Below are positions 25,558 to 34,022 of a stretch of 64,000 nucleotides of DNA, one piece after another. Every line of letters begins with the position of its first letter. Position 1 is the first letter of the stretch. Under the pieces are notes generated by a model. It worked only from the letters and a program-made list of their open reading frames with translations. It searched no databases and was not told the DNA's origin. Both the position numbers and the translations under genes were made by a program. Source of the stretch: Paenibacillus agaridevorans (GTDB taxonomy: Bacteria > Bacillota > Bacilli > Paenibacillales > Paenibacillaceae); the NCBI RefSeq assembly GCF_003112455.1, contig NZ_BDQX01000458.1, positions 186,440 through 250,439 on the forward strand. The letters are read 5' to 3'.

Positions 25558-25564
25558 TTCGACA
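25558..25564 (-). promoter_or_regulatory. Distal 0A box upstream of spo0A
   Basis: The minus strand reads TTTTGTCGAAAG, an exact match to the long 0A-box consensus. It lies about 190 bases before the spo0A start, close to the spoIVB terminator. Confidence 0.6.
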
Positions 25565-25579
25565 AAACTCACATAAACA

Positions 25580-25618
25580 AACGCCTCGAGCGACAGCACT
25601 TCAGCTGCTCGAGACGTT
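25580..25618 (-). terminator. Terminator after spoIVB
   Basis: AACG-CTCGAGC and GCTCGAG-CGTT arms form a strong stem only a few bases after the spoIVB stop. The minus strand continues TTGTTTATG, a weak T tract. Confidence 0.65.
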
Positions 25619-25622
25619 CTCA

Positions 25623-26951
25623 TTATGCTGCATCATCCGCATTCGTCTGTGATTCTTGATCCAGTACACCAGCATCCTGCAGCATCCATTCGATAAAACA
25701 TCCGTATCCAGACGTAGGGTCATTGACGAATACATGAGTGACGGCGCCAACCATCTTGCCGTCCTGAATAATGGGACTGCCAGACATGCCTTGAACGATA
25801 CCGCCTGTTTTGTTTATAAGCCGCTTGTCGGTAATTTTGATGACCATCCCTTTGGTGGCAGGACCGGATTGTTTGGACACATGGACAATCTGAATGTCAT
25901 ACCGTTCTACCTTCTGGCCATTAACAACGGTCAAGATTTGTGCAGGCCCTTCCTTTACATCCTCTGAGAACGCGACGGGCAATGCCTTGCCGCTAAAGCT
26001 ATGTCCCGGCTGTTCAGTCATTTTGCCAAAAATACCGAATTGCGTGTTTCGTTCGATATTGCCCAAAATTTTGCCTTCCTTCACGAACTGAGCTCTCTTT
26101 TCTCCGGGTTCGCCCGTATGGCTCTTATTGATTGACATCACGCTGGACTCCAAAATTTGGCCTTCGCCAACTTCGATTGGCGTCTGTGTGTCCATATCCG
26201 AGATGACATGTCCCAATGCGCCGTACACGCCATGATCCGGGGCATAGAAGGTAAGCGTGCCTACGCCTGCTGCGGAATCGCGAATGTATAGTCCCAGTCT
26301 CCAAGCTCGATCCTCTGCATCGAATATGGGATCCAAAACCGTGCTGTTCAATTGGCCGCCACGCTTGTAAGTAATTTGAAGAGGGCGCTTGGTGTTGCCA
26401 TATTCTTCGCATATTTTACCGATCCGATTCACTTCTTTAACAGGCTTGCCATTAATCTGTACGATAAGATCGCCTAATTTCAGTCCCGCATCCTCGCCTG
26501 GCGAATGTTTGGTTCCGTCGCCGTCTACAACTGCATGATGACCGACGACCAGAACGCCTGCCGATTTCACTTTAACGCCAATCGTTTGTCCTCCTGGAAT
26601 AACTCTAATGTCCGGGACAACTTTTACTTTAACTGTCTTGAACGGAATTTTACCAAATAATTTCACTTGCATGTTCGTCTGGCCGCTATGGCTAGGCTTC
26701 AATGACATCGGCTTGCTCAAATTAACGGACAGGGAATGCTCGTTGGAACCATTTACATTCAGCATCTGTGGATCTACGGTAACTTCCGCTTGTACAGGAA
26801 CCCCGTATTGCAGACGTTTCAGTTGGCCGGAGAACAAACGAAGTTCATTCGGGAATGCGGCGAATTGTTGAAACGGAGTGGAGAACCCGATCATGCAAAC
26901 GAAGAAAACGAGAACCAGGCCAATCATACGTTTCCGCCTGTTGGAGTTCAA
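25623..26951 (-). CDS. spoIVB: SpoIVB signalling serine peptidase
   Basis: SpoIVB is secreted from the forespore and cleaves SpoIVFA, releasing the SpoIVFB protease that activates SigK. The 442-residue protein has one N-terminal membrane segment (MIGLVLVFFVCMIGFSTPF), a PDZ domain near residues 120-200 (SPGEDAGLKLGDLIVQINGKP) and an S55 peptidase domain with the catalytic Ser in GIVQGMSGSPIIQDGK near 395. The start is probably TTG at 26951 after AGGAGCG; the ATG at 27005 has no ribosome site. It stands between recN and spo0A, the universal order in spore formers. Confidence 0.95.
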   Translation of the reverse strand: MNSNRRKRMIGLVLVFFVCMIGFSTPFQQFAAFPNELRLFSGQLKRLQYGVPVQAEVTVDPQMLNVNGSNEHSLSVNLSKPMSLKPSHSGQTNMQVKLFGKIPFKTVKVKVVPDIRVIPGGQTIGVKVKSAGVLVVGHHAVVDGDGTKHSPGEDAGLKLGDLIVQINGKPVKEVNRIGKICEEYGNTKRPLQITYKRGGQLNSTVLDPIFDAEDRAWRLGLYIRDSAAGVGTLTFYAPDHGVYGALGHVISDMDTQTPIEVGEGQILESSVMSINKSHTGEPGEKRAQFVKEGKILGNIERNTQFGIFGKMTEQPGHSFSGKALPVAFSEDVKEGPAQILTVVNGQKVERYDIQIVHVSKQSGPATKGMVIKITDKRLINKTGGIVQGMSGSPIIQDGKMVGAVTHVFVNDPTSGYGCFIEWMLQDAGVLDQESQTNADDAA

Positions 26952-27074
26952 TGTTTTACACGCTCCTGTCATTCCTTCACATGACGAAAAAGGATTTATC
27001 GCCAATGGCGTACCTTTAAGTTACCCCGCCTCCAATGTTTTATGTCCGCAAAAACATTCCCTGAATGCCTTCCA

Positions 27075-28787
27075 TTACGCTCCCTTCAACCCATGGGCCA
27101 AATCAAGCATTTCTTGTGCGTGATGCCTTGTTTTATCAGTTACTTCGACGCCTCCCAGCATGCGGGCAAGTTCATTAATACGTGTTTCGTTCGCAAGCTT
27201 CGTAACAGAAGTCGCGGTTCTGCCTTCGTTTACGGACTTCATAATTTCGAAGTGATGGTCCGCCATGCAAGCGACTTGAGGCAGATGAGTGATGGAGAAT
27301 ATTTGGCATCTGGCCGACAGCGCCGACATCTTTTCGGCGATGGCTTGAGCGGCTCTGCCGCTGACGCCTGTGTCTACCTCATCGAAAATAAGTACGGGTA
27401 TTTGATCGATCTCGGCGAAAATGCTCTTCATGGCAAGCATGATCCGTGACATCTCCCCGCCGGAAGCGATCTTATTGAGAGGTTTAAGCGGCTCCCCGGG
27501 GTTGGATGACAATAGAAATAGGGCATCATCAATACCACCGGCATGCAGCTTGACAGGCTTCTCACCTCTCCCTCCTTCTGCACCGCCATCCAGCGATACG
27601 CGGAAACGTGCTGCGGGCATCAACAGTTCTGCAAGCTGGCTCTCAATGGCGCTGGACAACGTAACGGATGCATGACGGCGCAGACTGGACAACTCCTCTG
27701 CAAGGCTATAGGCGTGGCGATAGGCTTCATCCTCCTGCACACGGAACCTGGCGACGAGCTCGTCTCGATTTTCGATCTTGTCACGTTCTGCGGTTATCTT
27801 TTTTAAATATTGCAATATATCAGGTATGCTTTCCCCATATTTGCGTTTCAATCCATGAATCAGATCTAATCTTTCTTCGACTGCAGCCAGGCTTTCCGGA
27901 TCGGAGTCGATATTTTCGCGATAATCGCGCAATTGGAAAGCTACATCCTCCGCTTGATAAAATGCCGATTGAAGCTGTTCCATAAGTGGATCCAATACGG
28001 ACTTGTCATAGCTCTGGATATCGGCCAGCTTGGAGATGGACTTGCTGATTGCGTCAAGTCCCTTCCCGCCATAGAGGAGCGTATACGCTTCGGTTACGGC
28101 GTCCATCCGCTTCTCGGCATACAAAAGTGTTTTACGCTGCTCCGAAAGAAGCTCGTCCTCTCCAGGTTTCAGCGCTGCTGATGTAATCTCGTCGATCTGG
28201 AAGCGATACAAGTCCAGCATCTGTACATTATGCCGAGTCGTATCCTCCATTTCCTTTAGCGCTCCCCTTACTTCAAGAAGCGTAGCATAAGCCCTTTTGT
28301 ATTGGGTCTTGCGCTCAATCAGCAGATCGCCGCCAAATAGATCCAGCCACTCCAGATGCTGCTCCGAACGAAGAAGGGATTGATGCTCATGTTGTCCATG
28401 AATATTAACCAGCGCCTCGCCGATCTCTCTCAGCATCGTCATCGTGACGAGTTGACCGTTGACACGGCTGATGCTCTTGCCTTGCGCCGACAGCTCCCTG
28501 CGAATGACCAGCATCTCCTCCGGGGAGCATTGTACGCCGAGTCTGTTCAGGATGGTCCACACCGGATGTTGGACGGGCATATCGAACAATGCCTCCATCT
28601 CCGCCTTATCGCATCCGTAACGAATCATATCTGCGGAGCCCCGACCGCCGACCAGCAGGCTGAGCGCATCGATCAGAATCGACTTGCCCGCTCCCGTCTC
28701 TCCCGTCAGTACATGGAATCCCTGATGAAATGAAATATGAACTTCTTCAATAACAGCTAAATTCCGAATCGACAGCTCTCGCAGCAT
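27075..28787 (-). CDS. recN: DNA repair protein RecN
   Basis: RecN is an SMC-like ATPase that gathers DNA ends in double-strand break repair. The 570-residue protein has the N-terminal Walker A GETGAGKSILIDALSLLVGG near residues 30-49, a long central coiled coil, the LSGGE-type signature IASGGEMSRIMLAMKSIF near 445-462 and Walker B VLIFDEVDTGVSGRAAQ near 472-488. It lies between argR and spoIVB, as in Bacillus. Confidence 0.96.
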   Translation of the reverse strand: MLRELSIRNLAVIEEVHISFHQGFHVLTGETGAGKSILIDALSLLVGGRGSADMIRYGCDKAEMEALFDMPVQHPVWTILNRLGVQCSPEEMLVIRRELSAQGKSISRVNGQLVTMTMLREIGEALVNIHGQHEHQSLLRSEQHLEWLDLFGGDLLIERKTQYKRAYATLLEVRGALKEMEDTTRHNVQMLDLYRFQIDEITSAALKPGEDELLSEQRKTLLYAEKRMDAVTEAYTLLYGGKGLDAISKSISKLADIQSYDKSVLDPLMEQLQSAFYQAEDVAFQLRDYRENIDSDPESLAAVEERLDLIHGLKRKYGESIPDILQYLKKITAERDKIENRDELVARFRVQEDEAYRHAYSLAEELSSLRRHASVTLSSAIESQLAELLMPAARFRVSLDGGAEGGRGEKPVKLHAGGIDDALFLLSSNPGEPLKPLNKIASGGEMSRIMLAMKSIFAEIDQIPVLIFDEVDTGVSGRAAQAIAEKMSALSARCQIFSITHLPQVACMADHHFEIMKSVNEGRTATSVTKLANETRINELARMLGGVEVTDKTRHHAQEMLDLAHGLKGA

Positions 28788-28812
28788 ATTCGTTATCCTC
28801 CCTATATCTTTA

Positions 28813-29265
28813 TTAATTAAGCATCTCCAGCAAACGTTCGGTTACGGTTGCGCTGTGCGGCTTCGTACGGCAAATAATAAGAATCGTGTCATCGCCGCAA
28901 ATGGTGCCCATCACTTCGCTCCACTCCATGTTGTCGATCAGGCCGCCAATCGTGTTCGCCGTACCCGGCATGCACTTTAACACGATAAGGTTGTCTGTAT
29001 AGTCGATTCCTGTAAAGTGGTCGACGATGGCACGTTTTAGCTTATGGATGGGATTCTGGCGCCCGACGTCGGTAGGCAGCGAATATTTGTAACGGCCTTC
29101 CTCGATAGGCACCTTGATGAGCATAAGCTCCTTGATGTCCCGCGAGATCGTCGCTTGCGTCACCTGCATGCCCGACTCCCTAAGAGCCTCAACAAGCTCC
29201 TCCTGCGTCTCGATAATGCCGTTCGTAATTATTTCTCTAATCCTGAATTGTCTGATTCCCTTCAT
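28813..29265 (-). CDS. argR: Arginine repressor ArgR/AhrC
   Basis: ArgR is a hexameric arginine-responsive repressor of arginine synthesis and activator of catabolism. The 150-residue protein has an N-terminal winged helix (TQEELVEALRESGMQVTQAT, SRDIKELMLIKVP) and a C-terminal arginine-binding oligomerisation domain with GTANTIGGLIDNMEWSEVMG and the GDDTILIICR strand. It is 26 bases before recN. No arginine genes are in the window, so its targets are elsewhere. Confidence 0.96.
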   Translation of the reverse strand: MKGIRQFRIREIITNGIIETQEELVEALRESGMQVTQATISRDIKELMLIKVPIEEGRYKYSLPTDVGRQNPIHKLKRAIVDHFTGIDYTDNLIVLKCMPGTANTIGGLIDNMEWSEVMGTICGDDTILIICRTKPHSATVTERLLEMLN

Positions 29266-29292
29266 ACGTGACCTCCGTGATTGCTTATGTTG

Positions 29293-29757
29293 TTAGTCGG
29301 ACAAATGAAATGCGATTTTACGGATCGTCCCGCTCTTCGCGTCGATGTATAGAATACCCGAGCAATCCTGAAGCAGCAAGGCATAGACAAGCAGTTGATC
29401 CCTGACGCCGCTGGCCGTCCAGTCCATCGGCTTTCGCTCTCTGGCCGTCTTTACGATATAGGTAAGATCATCCTTGGTTGCCATATAATCGATATATATG
29501 CGTGCTCCCGTGCCAAGCGGCGCGTCGTCCAGCTCTACCGGTATTGGCACGACATGCTTGGCCGACAATACCTTATAACCGTTGCGATTTAGCAGTTGGA
29601 CGTTCTCGTCGCCGTCCGATACCGCCGCGCCCTTGCCTAACGTGATGCGGTTCATGTTGACCGGAGCATGCAGCCAGCGATAGAAGGAACGATACAGCCA
29701 CGCCAGCAAAAGCGTGCCCGCTAGCGCCATTATAAACCAATCGCCATACTTCTCCAT
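29293..29757 (-). CDS. Unknown membrane-anchored protein between tlyA and argR
   Basis: I do not recognise this 154-residue protein. It has one N-terminal membrane segment (WFIMALAGTLLLAWLYRSFY, about residues 7-26) and a soluble remainder of about 125 residues with mixed alpha/beta character (LLNRNGYKVLSAKHVVPIPV, ARIYIDYMATKDDLTYIVKT, DQLLVYALLLQDCSGILYID). The YIDY, YALLLQ and ILYID-type strands recall a nuclease-like or DUF fold, but no catalytic set is clear. GAGGTGATACGCT precedes the ATG. The gene is in line with tlyA and argR, though a terminator after tlyA probably isolates it. Confidence 0.75.
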   Translation of the reverse strand: MEKYGDWFIMALAGTLLLAWLYRSFYRWLHAPVNMNRITLGKGAAVSDGDENVQLLNRNGYKVLSAKHVVPIPVELDDAPLGTGARIYIDYMATKDDLTYIVKTARERKPMDWTASGVRDQLLVYALLLQDCSGILYIDAKSGTIRKIAFHLSD

Positions 29758-29844
29758 AGCGTATCACCTCATCAAGACCAATCAGATCACGGAAGCGAAC
29801 GTTTGTTTGGTCTTAGTTTATCAAACCAAGGGACAATCTGTAAA

Positions 29845-29882
29845 GAAAAAAGATGCCAAATCAGTAAAACCGATCGGCATCC
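29845..29882 (-). terminator. Terminator after tlyA
   Basis: GATGCC and GGCATC arms, with inner GATCGG pairing loosely, are followed on the minus strand by TTTTTTC. It lies about 40 bases after the tlyA stop. Confidence 0.75.
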
Positions 29883-29919
29883 CTCTACGATGAGCATATG
29901 ACTTTTATGTTTCAAACCG

Positions 29920-30765
29920 TTATACCTTAACCTTGAACGTCCGATTCGCTTCCTCGACCAACGCCAGAATACGAGCTTCCTTGTCATCGGATTTTTCGTT
30001 GACAGCGGCATTTTCTGAAGCCCCGGTCAACCAATAAGCGAGAAATTCGATATTGCCTTCTCCCCCGGTAATCGGGGAAAACGTCAACTCCTGAAGGACG
30101 TACCCCGTCTCCGAAGCGTAACCCAATACTTGCCGAAGAACATCCGCATGAACGGAAGGCTCCCTGACGACGCCGGATTTGCCGACCTTCTCTCTGCCCG
30201 CTTCGAATTGCGGCTTGATTAGCGCCACAACTCCCGAACTAGGAGGAAGCAGCGTCGCAAGAGTAGGCAGAATGTGTTTGAGCGATATAAAGGATACATC
30301 AATGCTAGCGAAGCTCGGCGGCGGGCCAGTCAGATGTTCCGGCAGCATGTATCTAAAATTGGTCCGTTCCATCACGCCGACTTGAGGATGCTGCCTTAGC
30401 GACCAATCCAACTGATTATAGCCGACATCGATCGCATAGACGTAGCTTGCCCCGTTCTGCAATGCGCAATCGGTAAACCCGCCCGTGGATGCGCCGATAT
30501 CCAGCATAACCTTGTCAGTTAAATCGATGCCGAACAGCTTAATCGCCTTCTCAAGCTTAAGACCGCCGCGGCTGACATAGGGATGAAGCACGCCTTTGAC
30601 CTTAATGTCGGCGGATCTCGGCACCTTCATCCCGCTTTTGTCCACGGGTTCGTCATCCACTAGCACGAGACCGGCCATTAACGCTTTTTTGGCTTTCTCC
30701 CGGCTGTCGAAGTATCCCCGTTCAACTAATAAAACATCAATCCGTTCTTTGGGTGTCGTGGTCAT
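29920..30765 (-). CDS. tlyA: TlyA family rRNA 2'-O-methyltransferase
   Basis: TlyA-type proteins methylate ribosomal RNA ribose groups. The older name is hemolysin A. The 281-residue protein has an N-terminal S4 RNA-binding domain (IDVLLVERGYFDSREKAKKA, GLVLVDDEPVDKSGMKV) and a FtsJ-like Rossmann domain with the SAM motif LDIGASTGGFTDCAL near 88-102 and FASIDVSFISLKHILPTL near 150-167. It follows dxs by 14 bases, the conserved dxs-tlyA pair of Bacillus (yqiE-yqxC). Confidence 0.94.
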   Translation of the reverse strand: MTTTPKERIDVLLVERGYFDSREKAKKALMAGLVLVDDEPVDKSGMKVPRSADIKVKGVLHPYVSRGGLKLEKAIKLFGIDLTDKVMLDIGASTGGFTDCALQNGASYVYAIDVGYNQLDWSLRQHPQVGVMERTNFRYMLPEHLTGPPPSFASIDVSFISLKHILPTLATLLPPSSGVVALIKPQFEAGREKVGKSGVVREPSVHADVLRQVLGYASETGYVLQELTFSPITGGEGNIEFLAYWLTGASENAAVNEKSDDKEARILALVEEANRTFKVKV

Positions 30766-30779
30766 AACTCTCCTTGCCC

Positions 30780-32678
30780 TTATGCCTGCCCTGTAACGCG
30801 TTTCATGCGTCTCGGATTCATGGCGCGGAGCTCAGCGGCGACGTGTTCGGCCGTCAAGCCGACTTCCTCGCGCTGCTGCTCGATGGAGCCGTGCTCCACA
30901 TATAGATCCGGCACGCCAATGATGCGAACAGGTACTTCGTAAAGTCCCTTCCGGGAATAAAATTCGAGTACAGAACTGCCGAAACCGCCCAGCTCTGCTC
31001 CTTCTTCCAGCACAATGATTCGATTGCCTTGCTCGGCAATAGCAAGCAACATCTCTTCATCCAGCGGCTTGATGAATCTGGCATTTACGATACCGACCAA
31101 GGCGCCTTCGCGCTTCATCAGATCGGCCGCTTCCTCCGCCACTCCGATCATTGGACCGATAGCAAGAATAACATTGCCTTCTCCTTCGCGCAGCCATTCC
31201 CATTTGCCGATCGGCAGAGGTTCAGGATGAGCGTCAAGCTCCACGCCAACTCCGTTTATTCGCGGATAACGGACAGCGATCGGACCGTCGTTATAATCAA
31301 TCGCCGTCTTCATCATGCGGCGAAGCTCATTTTCGTCTTTGGGCATCATAATAACAAGATTCGGCACATGCCGCAGGAACGAAATATCGTATACGCCCTG
31401 ATGCGTCTCACCGTCAGGCCCTACGAACCCGGCCCGGTCGATTGCGAAAACGACATTCAGGTTCTGGCGGCAAATATCATGAACGACTTGATCATAGGCC
31501 CTCTGCAGGAAGGTCGAATATACGGCGAAAACCGGCTTAAGTCCTTCCAGAGCAAGCGCGGCGGACAATGTTGCCGCATGCTGCTCGGCAATACCGACGT
31601 CTATCATGCGATTCGGGAATTTCTCCGCGAAATCAAGCAGGCCGGAGCCGCCAGGCATTGCCGGCGTTACAGCAACAACGCGCTCATCCTGCTCCGCAAG
31701 CTGAATAAGCATGTCGCCGAATACCTTCGTATACATTGGTGGTCCGACGGCTTTGACCATCTGCCCGGATTCGATCTTGTACGGAGAAGCTCCATGCCAC
31801 TTGTGCGAATCCGCTTCGGCGGGCGAATAACCTTTGCCCTTTACCGTGATAACATGCACAAGTACAGGCCCCGGCATGGAATCCGCTTGCTTTAGAATGT
31901 CCAGCAAACCATCGATGTCATGTCCGTCGACGGGTCCCAGGTAGGTCAGGCCGAATTGCTCGAACAAAATGCCGCTTACAAGCAAATACTTCAGGCTGTC
32001 TTTGAAACGCTCCGCAGTTTTGGCCAATTTCCCGCCGATTGCCGGAATTTTGTTAAGCAGATGCTGAAGCTCGTCCTTGGCCTTCTGGTAATGGCGATCC
32101 GTCCGGATTTTCCCCAAATAATGGTGCAACGCGCCTACATTCGGAGCGATGGACATTTCGTTGTCATTAAGAATAACAATCATATTCCGTTTCTCGTGGC
32201 CGATATGGTTAAGCGCTTCTAGCGCCATGCCGCCAGTAAGCGCTCCGTCGCCGATTACGGCAACAACGCGGTTGTCATCGCCTTTAAGGTCGCGGGCGAG
32301 CGCCATGCCCATTGCGGCTGACAGGGATGTACTGCTATGTCCCGCCTCCCAGACGTCATGCTCGCTTTCGGAGCGTTTCACGAAGCCGCACAGTCCTTTG
32401 TATTTGCGCAAAGTATCGAATTGTTCCATGCGGCCGGTCAATATTTTATGAACATAGGATTGATGTCCAACGTCGAAGATAAATTTATCGTCAGGGCTGT
32501 GGAATAAAAAATGCATGGCCAGCGTCAATTCGACGACACCGAGATTCGGAGCCAAATGCCCGCCCGTAACGGACAGCTTCTGGATGAGAAACTGGCGGAT
32601 TTCGCCAGCCAGCTCTTCCAGCTGCGCCACGTTCAATTCCTTTAAGTCCTTTGGTCCGCTAATTTGATCAAGCAGCAC
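30780..32678 (-). CDS. dxs: 1-deoxy-D-xylulose-5-phosphate synthase
   Basis: Dxs condenses pyruvate and glyceraldehyde 3-phosphate, the first step of the methylerythritol phosphate pathway to isoprenoids. The 632-residue protein has the thiamin diphosphate motif GDGALTGGMALEALNH near 145-160, DVGHQSYVHKILTGR near 70-84, and the transketolase pyrimidine domain with FAIDRAGFVGPDGETHQGVY near 410-429. Prenyl synthase ispA lies just upstream, so the two ends of the pathway are clustered. Confidence 0.97.
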   Translation of the reverse strand: MLLDQISGPKDLKELNVAQLEELAGEIRQFLIQKLSVTGGHLAPNLGVVELTLAMHFLFHSPDDKFIFDVGHQSYVHKILTGRMEQFDTLRKYKGLCGFVKRSESEHDVWEAGHSSTSLSAAMGMALARDLKGDDNRVVAVIGDGALTGGMALEALNHIGHEKRNMIVILNDNEMSIAPNVGALHHYLGKIRTDRHYQKAKDELQHLLNKIPAIGGKLAKTAERFKDSLKYLLVSGILFEQFGLTYLGPVDGHDIDGLLDILKQADSMPGPVLVHVITVKGKGYSPAEADSHKWHGASPYKIESGQMVKAVGPPMYTKVFGDMLIQLAEQDERVVAVTPAMPGGSGLLDFAEKFPNRMIDVGIAEQHAATLSAALALEGLKPVFAVYSTFLQRAYDQVVHDICRQNLNVVFAIDRAGFVGPDGETHQGVYDISFLRHVPNLVIMMPKDENELRRMMKTAIDYNDGPIAVRYPRINGVGVELDAHPEPLPIGKWEWLREGEGNVILAIGPMIGVAEEAADLMKREGALVGIVNARFIKPLDEEMLLAIAEQGNRIIVLEEGAELGGFGSSVLEFYSRKGLYEVPVRIIGVPDLYVEHGSIEQQREEVGLTAEHVAAELRAMNPRRMKRVTGQA

Positions 32679-32780
32679 ATGATTTCCTCGCTTTCGAGGA
32701 CAGCACGATCGCCGTCCAATGAACGTCTACATTTTACCTATTATAACATAGTTGTCGAATGTGCCAAAACAGACCTCTAG

Positions 32781-32828
32781 CAGAGGTTGTTCAAAAGTCC
32801 GCTTCCGAACTTTTTGAACTCGCACGTA
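32781..32828. repeat. Short TIR-to-TIR relic of the dispersed repeat
   Basis: AGAGGTTGTTCAAAAGTCCG is followed almost at once by GAACTTTTTGAACTCGCAC. These are the right end and the left end of element R1, joined with only a few bases between them. It forms a near-perfect hairpin 10 bases after the ispA stop, so it may act as the terminator of the upstream operon. Confidence 0.7.
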
Positions 32829-32838
32829 CGGAGCTCCA

Positions 32839-33759
32839 TTAATGGTCGCGATGCACTAAATAATCGGCAATCTGCAGTAATCTGGAAGGATCAGCGAGCT
32901 CGGCCTCGATGATGGCGGTTTTCGCCTGTTCGGTGAGACTTGCGACGAGCGCTTTGCTTTCCTCCATTCCGATCAGGAACGGATAAGTCACTTTTCTCTG
33001 CTCAACGTCGCTGTTCGTCGGTTTGCCCAGCTTCACGGCGTCGCCAACGAGATCCAAAATATCGTCCTGAATCTGGAAGGCCAGCCCGATATTGCGGCCG
33101 TATATCTCCAGAAGCTCCAGTTGGCGGGCATTTGCCCCGCCGATCCTCGCTCCGGACTTTACGGCGAATATGATCAGATCGCTGGTCTTGTGGAGATGAA
33201 TAAATTCCAGCTCGCGTATCGCTGTAATGCCTTGCTCGCCTAACATATCTGCGACTTGACCGCCAACCATGCCAGATGCGCCTGCCAGGACTGCAAGCTC
33301 GCCGGATATAGCCAGTGCCGTCTCTGCCGATACGCCTCTTGCGGCCGCATCTGCCACCAGCTTGAACGCGTGGGTCAACAATGCGTCCCCGGCCAGGATG
33401 GCCATGGCTTCGCCGAACACCTTATGGTTCGTCGGCTTGCCCCGGCGGAAATCATCGTTGTCCATAGCTGGCAAATCGTCATGGATCAGGGAATAAGTAT
33501 GTATGTATTCTACCGCGCAGGCAACGGTCAAAGCCGCTTCCCTGTCGGAAGCGAATCCGCGAACGGCTTCGGCTGCTGTCAGAACCAACGCCGGACGAAT
33601 CCGCTTGCCGCCGGCATCCAGAGAATAAAGCATAGCTTCCCTCAGCCTGCCCGGAACATCCCAGCCGGCAGGAAGCGATCCGGCAAGCGCTGCTTGCGTC
33701 TCGCTGGCGCTATGCTGCAAATAATCGCGAATTGTAGCTGTTGCATCCCTTGCTTCCAA
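32839..33759 (-). CDS. ispA: Farnesyl diphosphate synthase
   Basis: This polyprenyl synthase joins isopentenyl and allylic diphosphates to farnesyl diphosphate. The 306-residue protein has the first aspartate-rich motif in SLIHDDLPAMDNDDFRRGKP near residues 92-111 and the second in FQIQDDILDLVGDA near 230-243, with GKRIRP near 53. It follows xseB by three bases and precedes dxs. Confidence 0.95.
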   Translation of the reverse strand: MEARDATATIRDYLQHSASETQAALAGSLPAGWDVPGRLREAMLYSLDAGGKRIRPALVLTAAEAVRGFASDREAALTVACAVEYIHTYSLIHDDLPAMDNDDFRRGKPTNHKVFGEAMAILAGDALLTHAFKLVADAAARGVSAETALAISGELAVLAGASGMVGGQVADMLGEQGITAIRELEFIHLHKTSDLIIFAVKSGARIGGANARQLELLEIYGRNIGLAFQIQDDILDLVGDAVKLGKPTNSDVEQRKVTYPFLIGMEESKALVASLTEQAKTAIIEAELADPSRLLQIADYLVHRDH

Positions 33760-33762
33760 ACG

Positions 33763-34017
33763 TTATTCTCCTTTATCCTCGCTTGCGGAAGCAAACGTTT
33801 TTTTCTGAAAGCCTTGCTCCGACTCAAGCAACAACTCGATTCGTTGCTCGACATGCTCCAGCTTCCCGCCGCAAAGCTGCGATAACCGCATTCCTTCCTG
33901 GAATAATTCAATCGCCGTCTCGAGCGGCACATCTCCATTTTCCAAGCGGGCTACAATGGATTCCAGACGATCCATTGCGCCTTCAAAGCTTAGTTCTTCC
34001 TCTTTCACTGCTGCCAC
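33763..34017 (-). CDS. xseB: Exodeoxyribonuclease VII small subunit
   Basis: XseB forms the stoichiometrically major subunit of exonuclease VII. The 84-residue helical protein has the family motif LSFEGAMDRLESIVARLENG, then DVPLETAIELFQEGMRLSQL. The start is taken as GTG at 34017, 5 bases after the xseA stop with GGGGAG before it. The ATG at 34053 lies within xseA and is less likely. Confidence 0.92.
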   Translation of the reverse strand: MAAVKEEELSFEGAMDRLESIVARLENGDVPLETAIELFQEGMRLSQLCGGKLEHVEQRIELLLESEQGFQKKTFASASEDKGE

Positions 34018-34022
34018 GTGCC

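Noticed and set aside
31029..31895. 288-residue plus-strand frame opposite dxs
   Set aside because: Antisense shadow of dxs.
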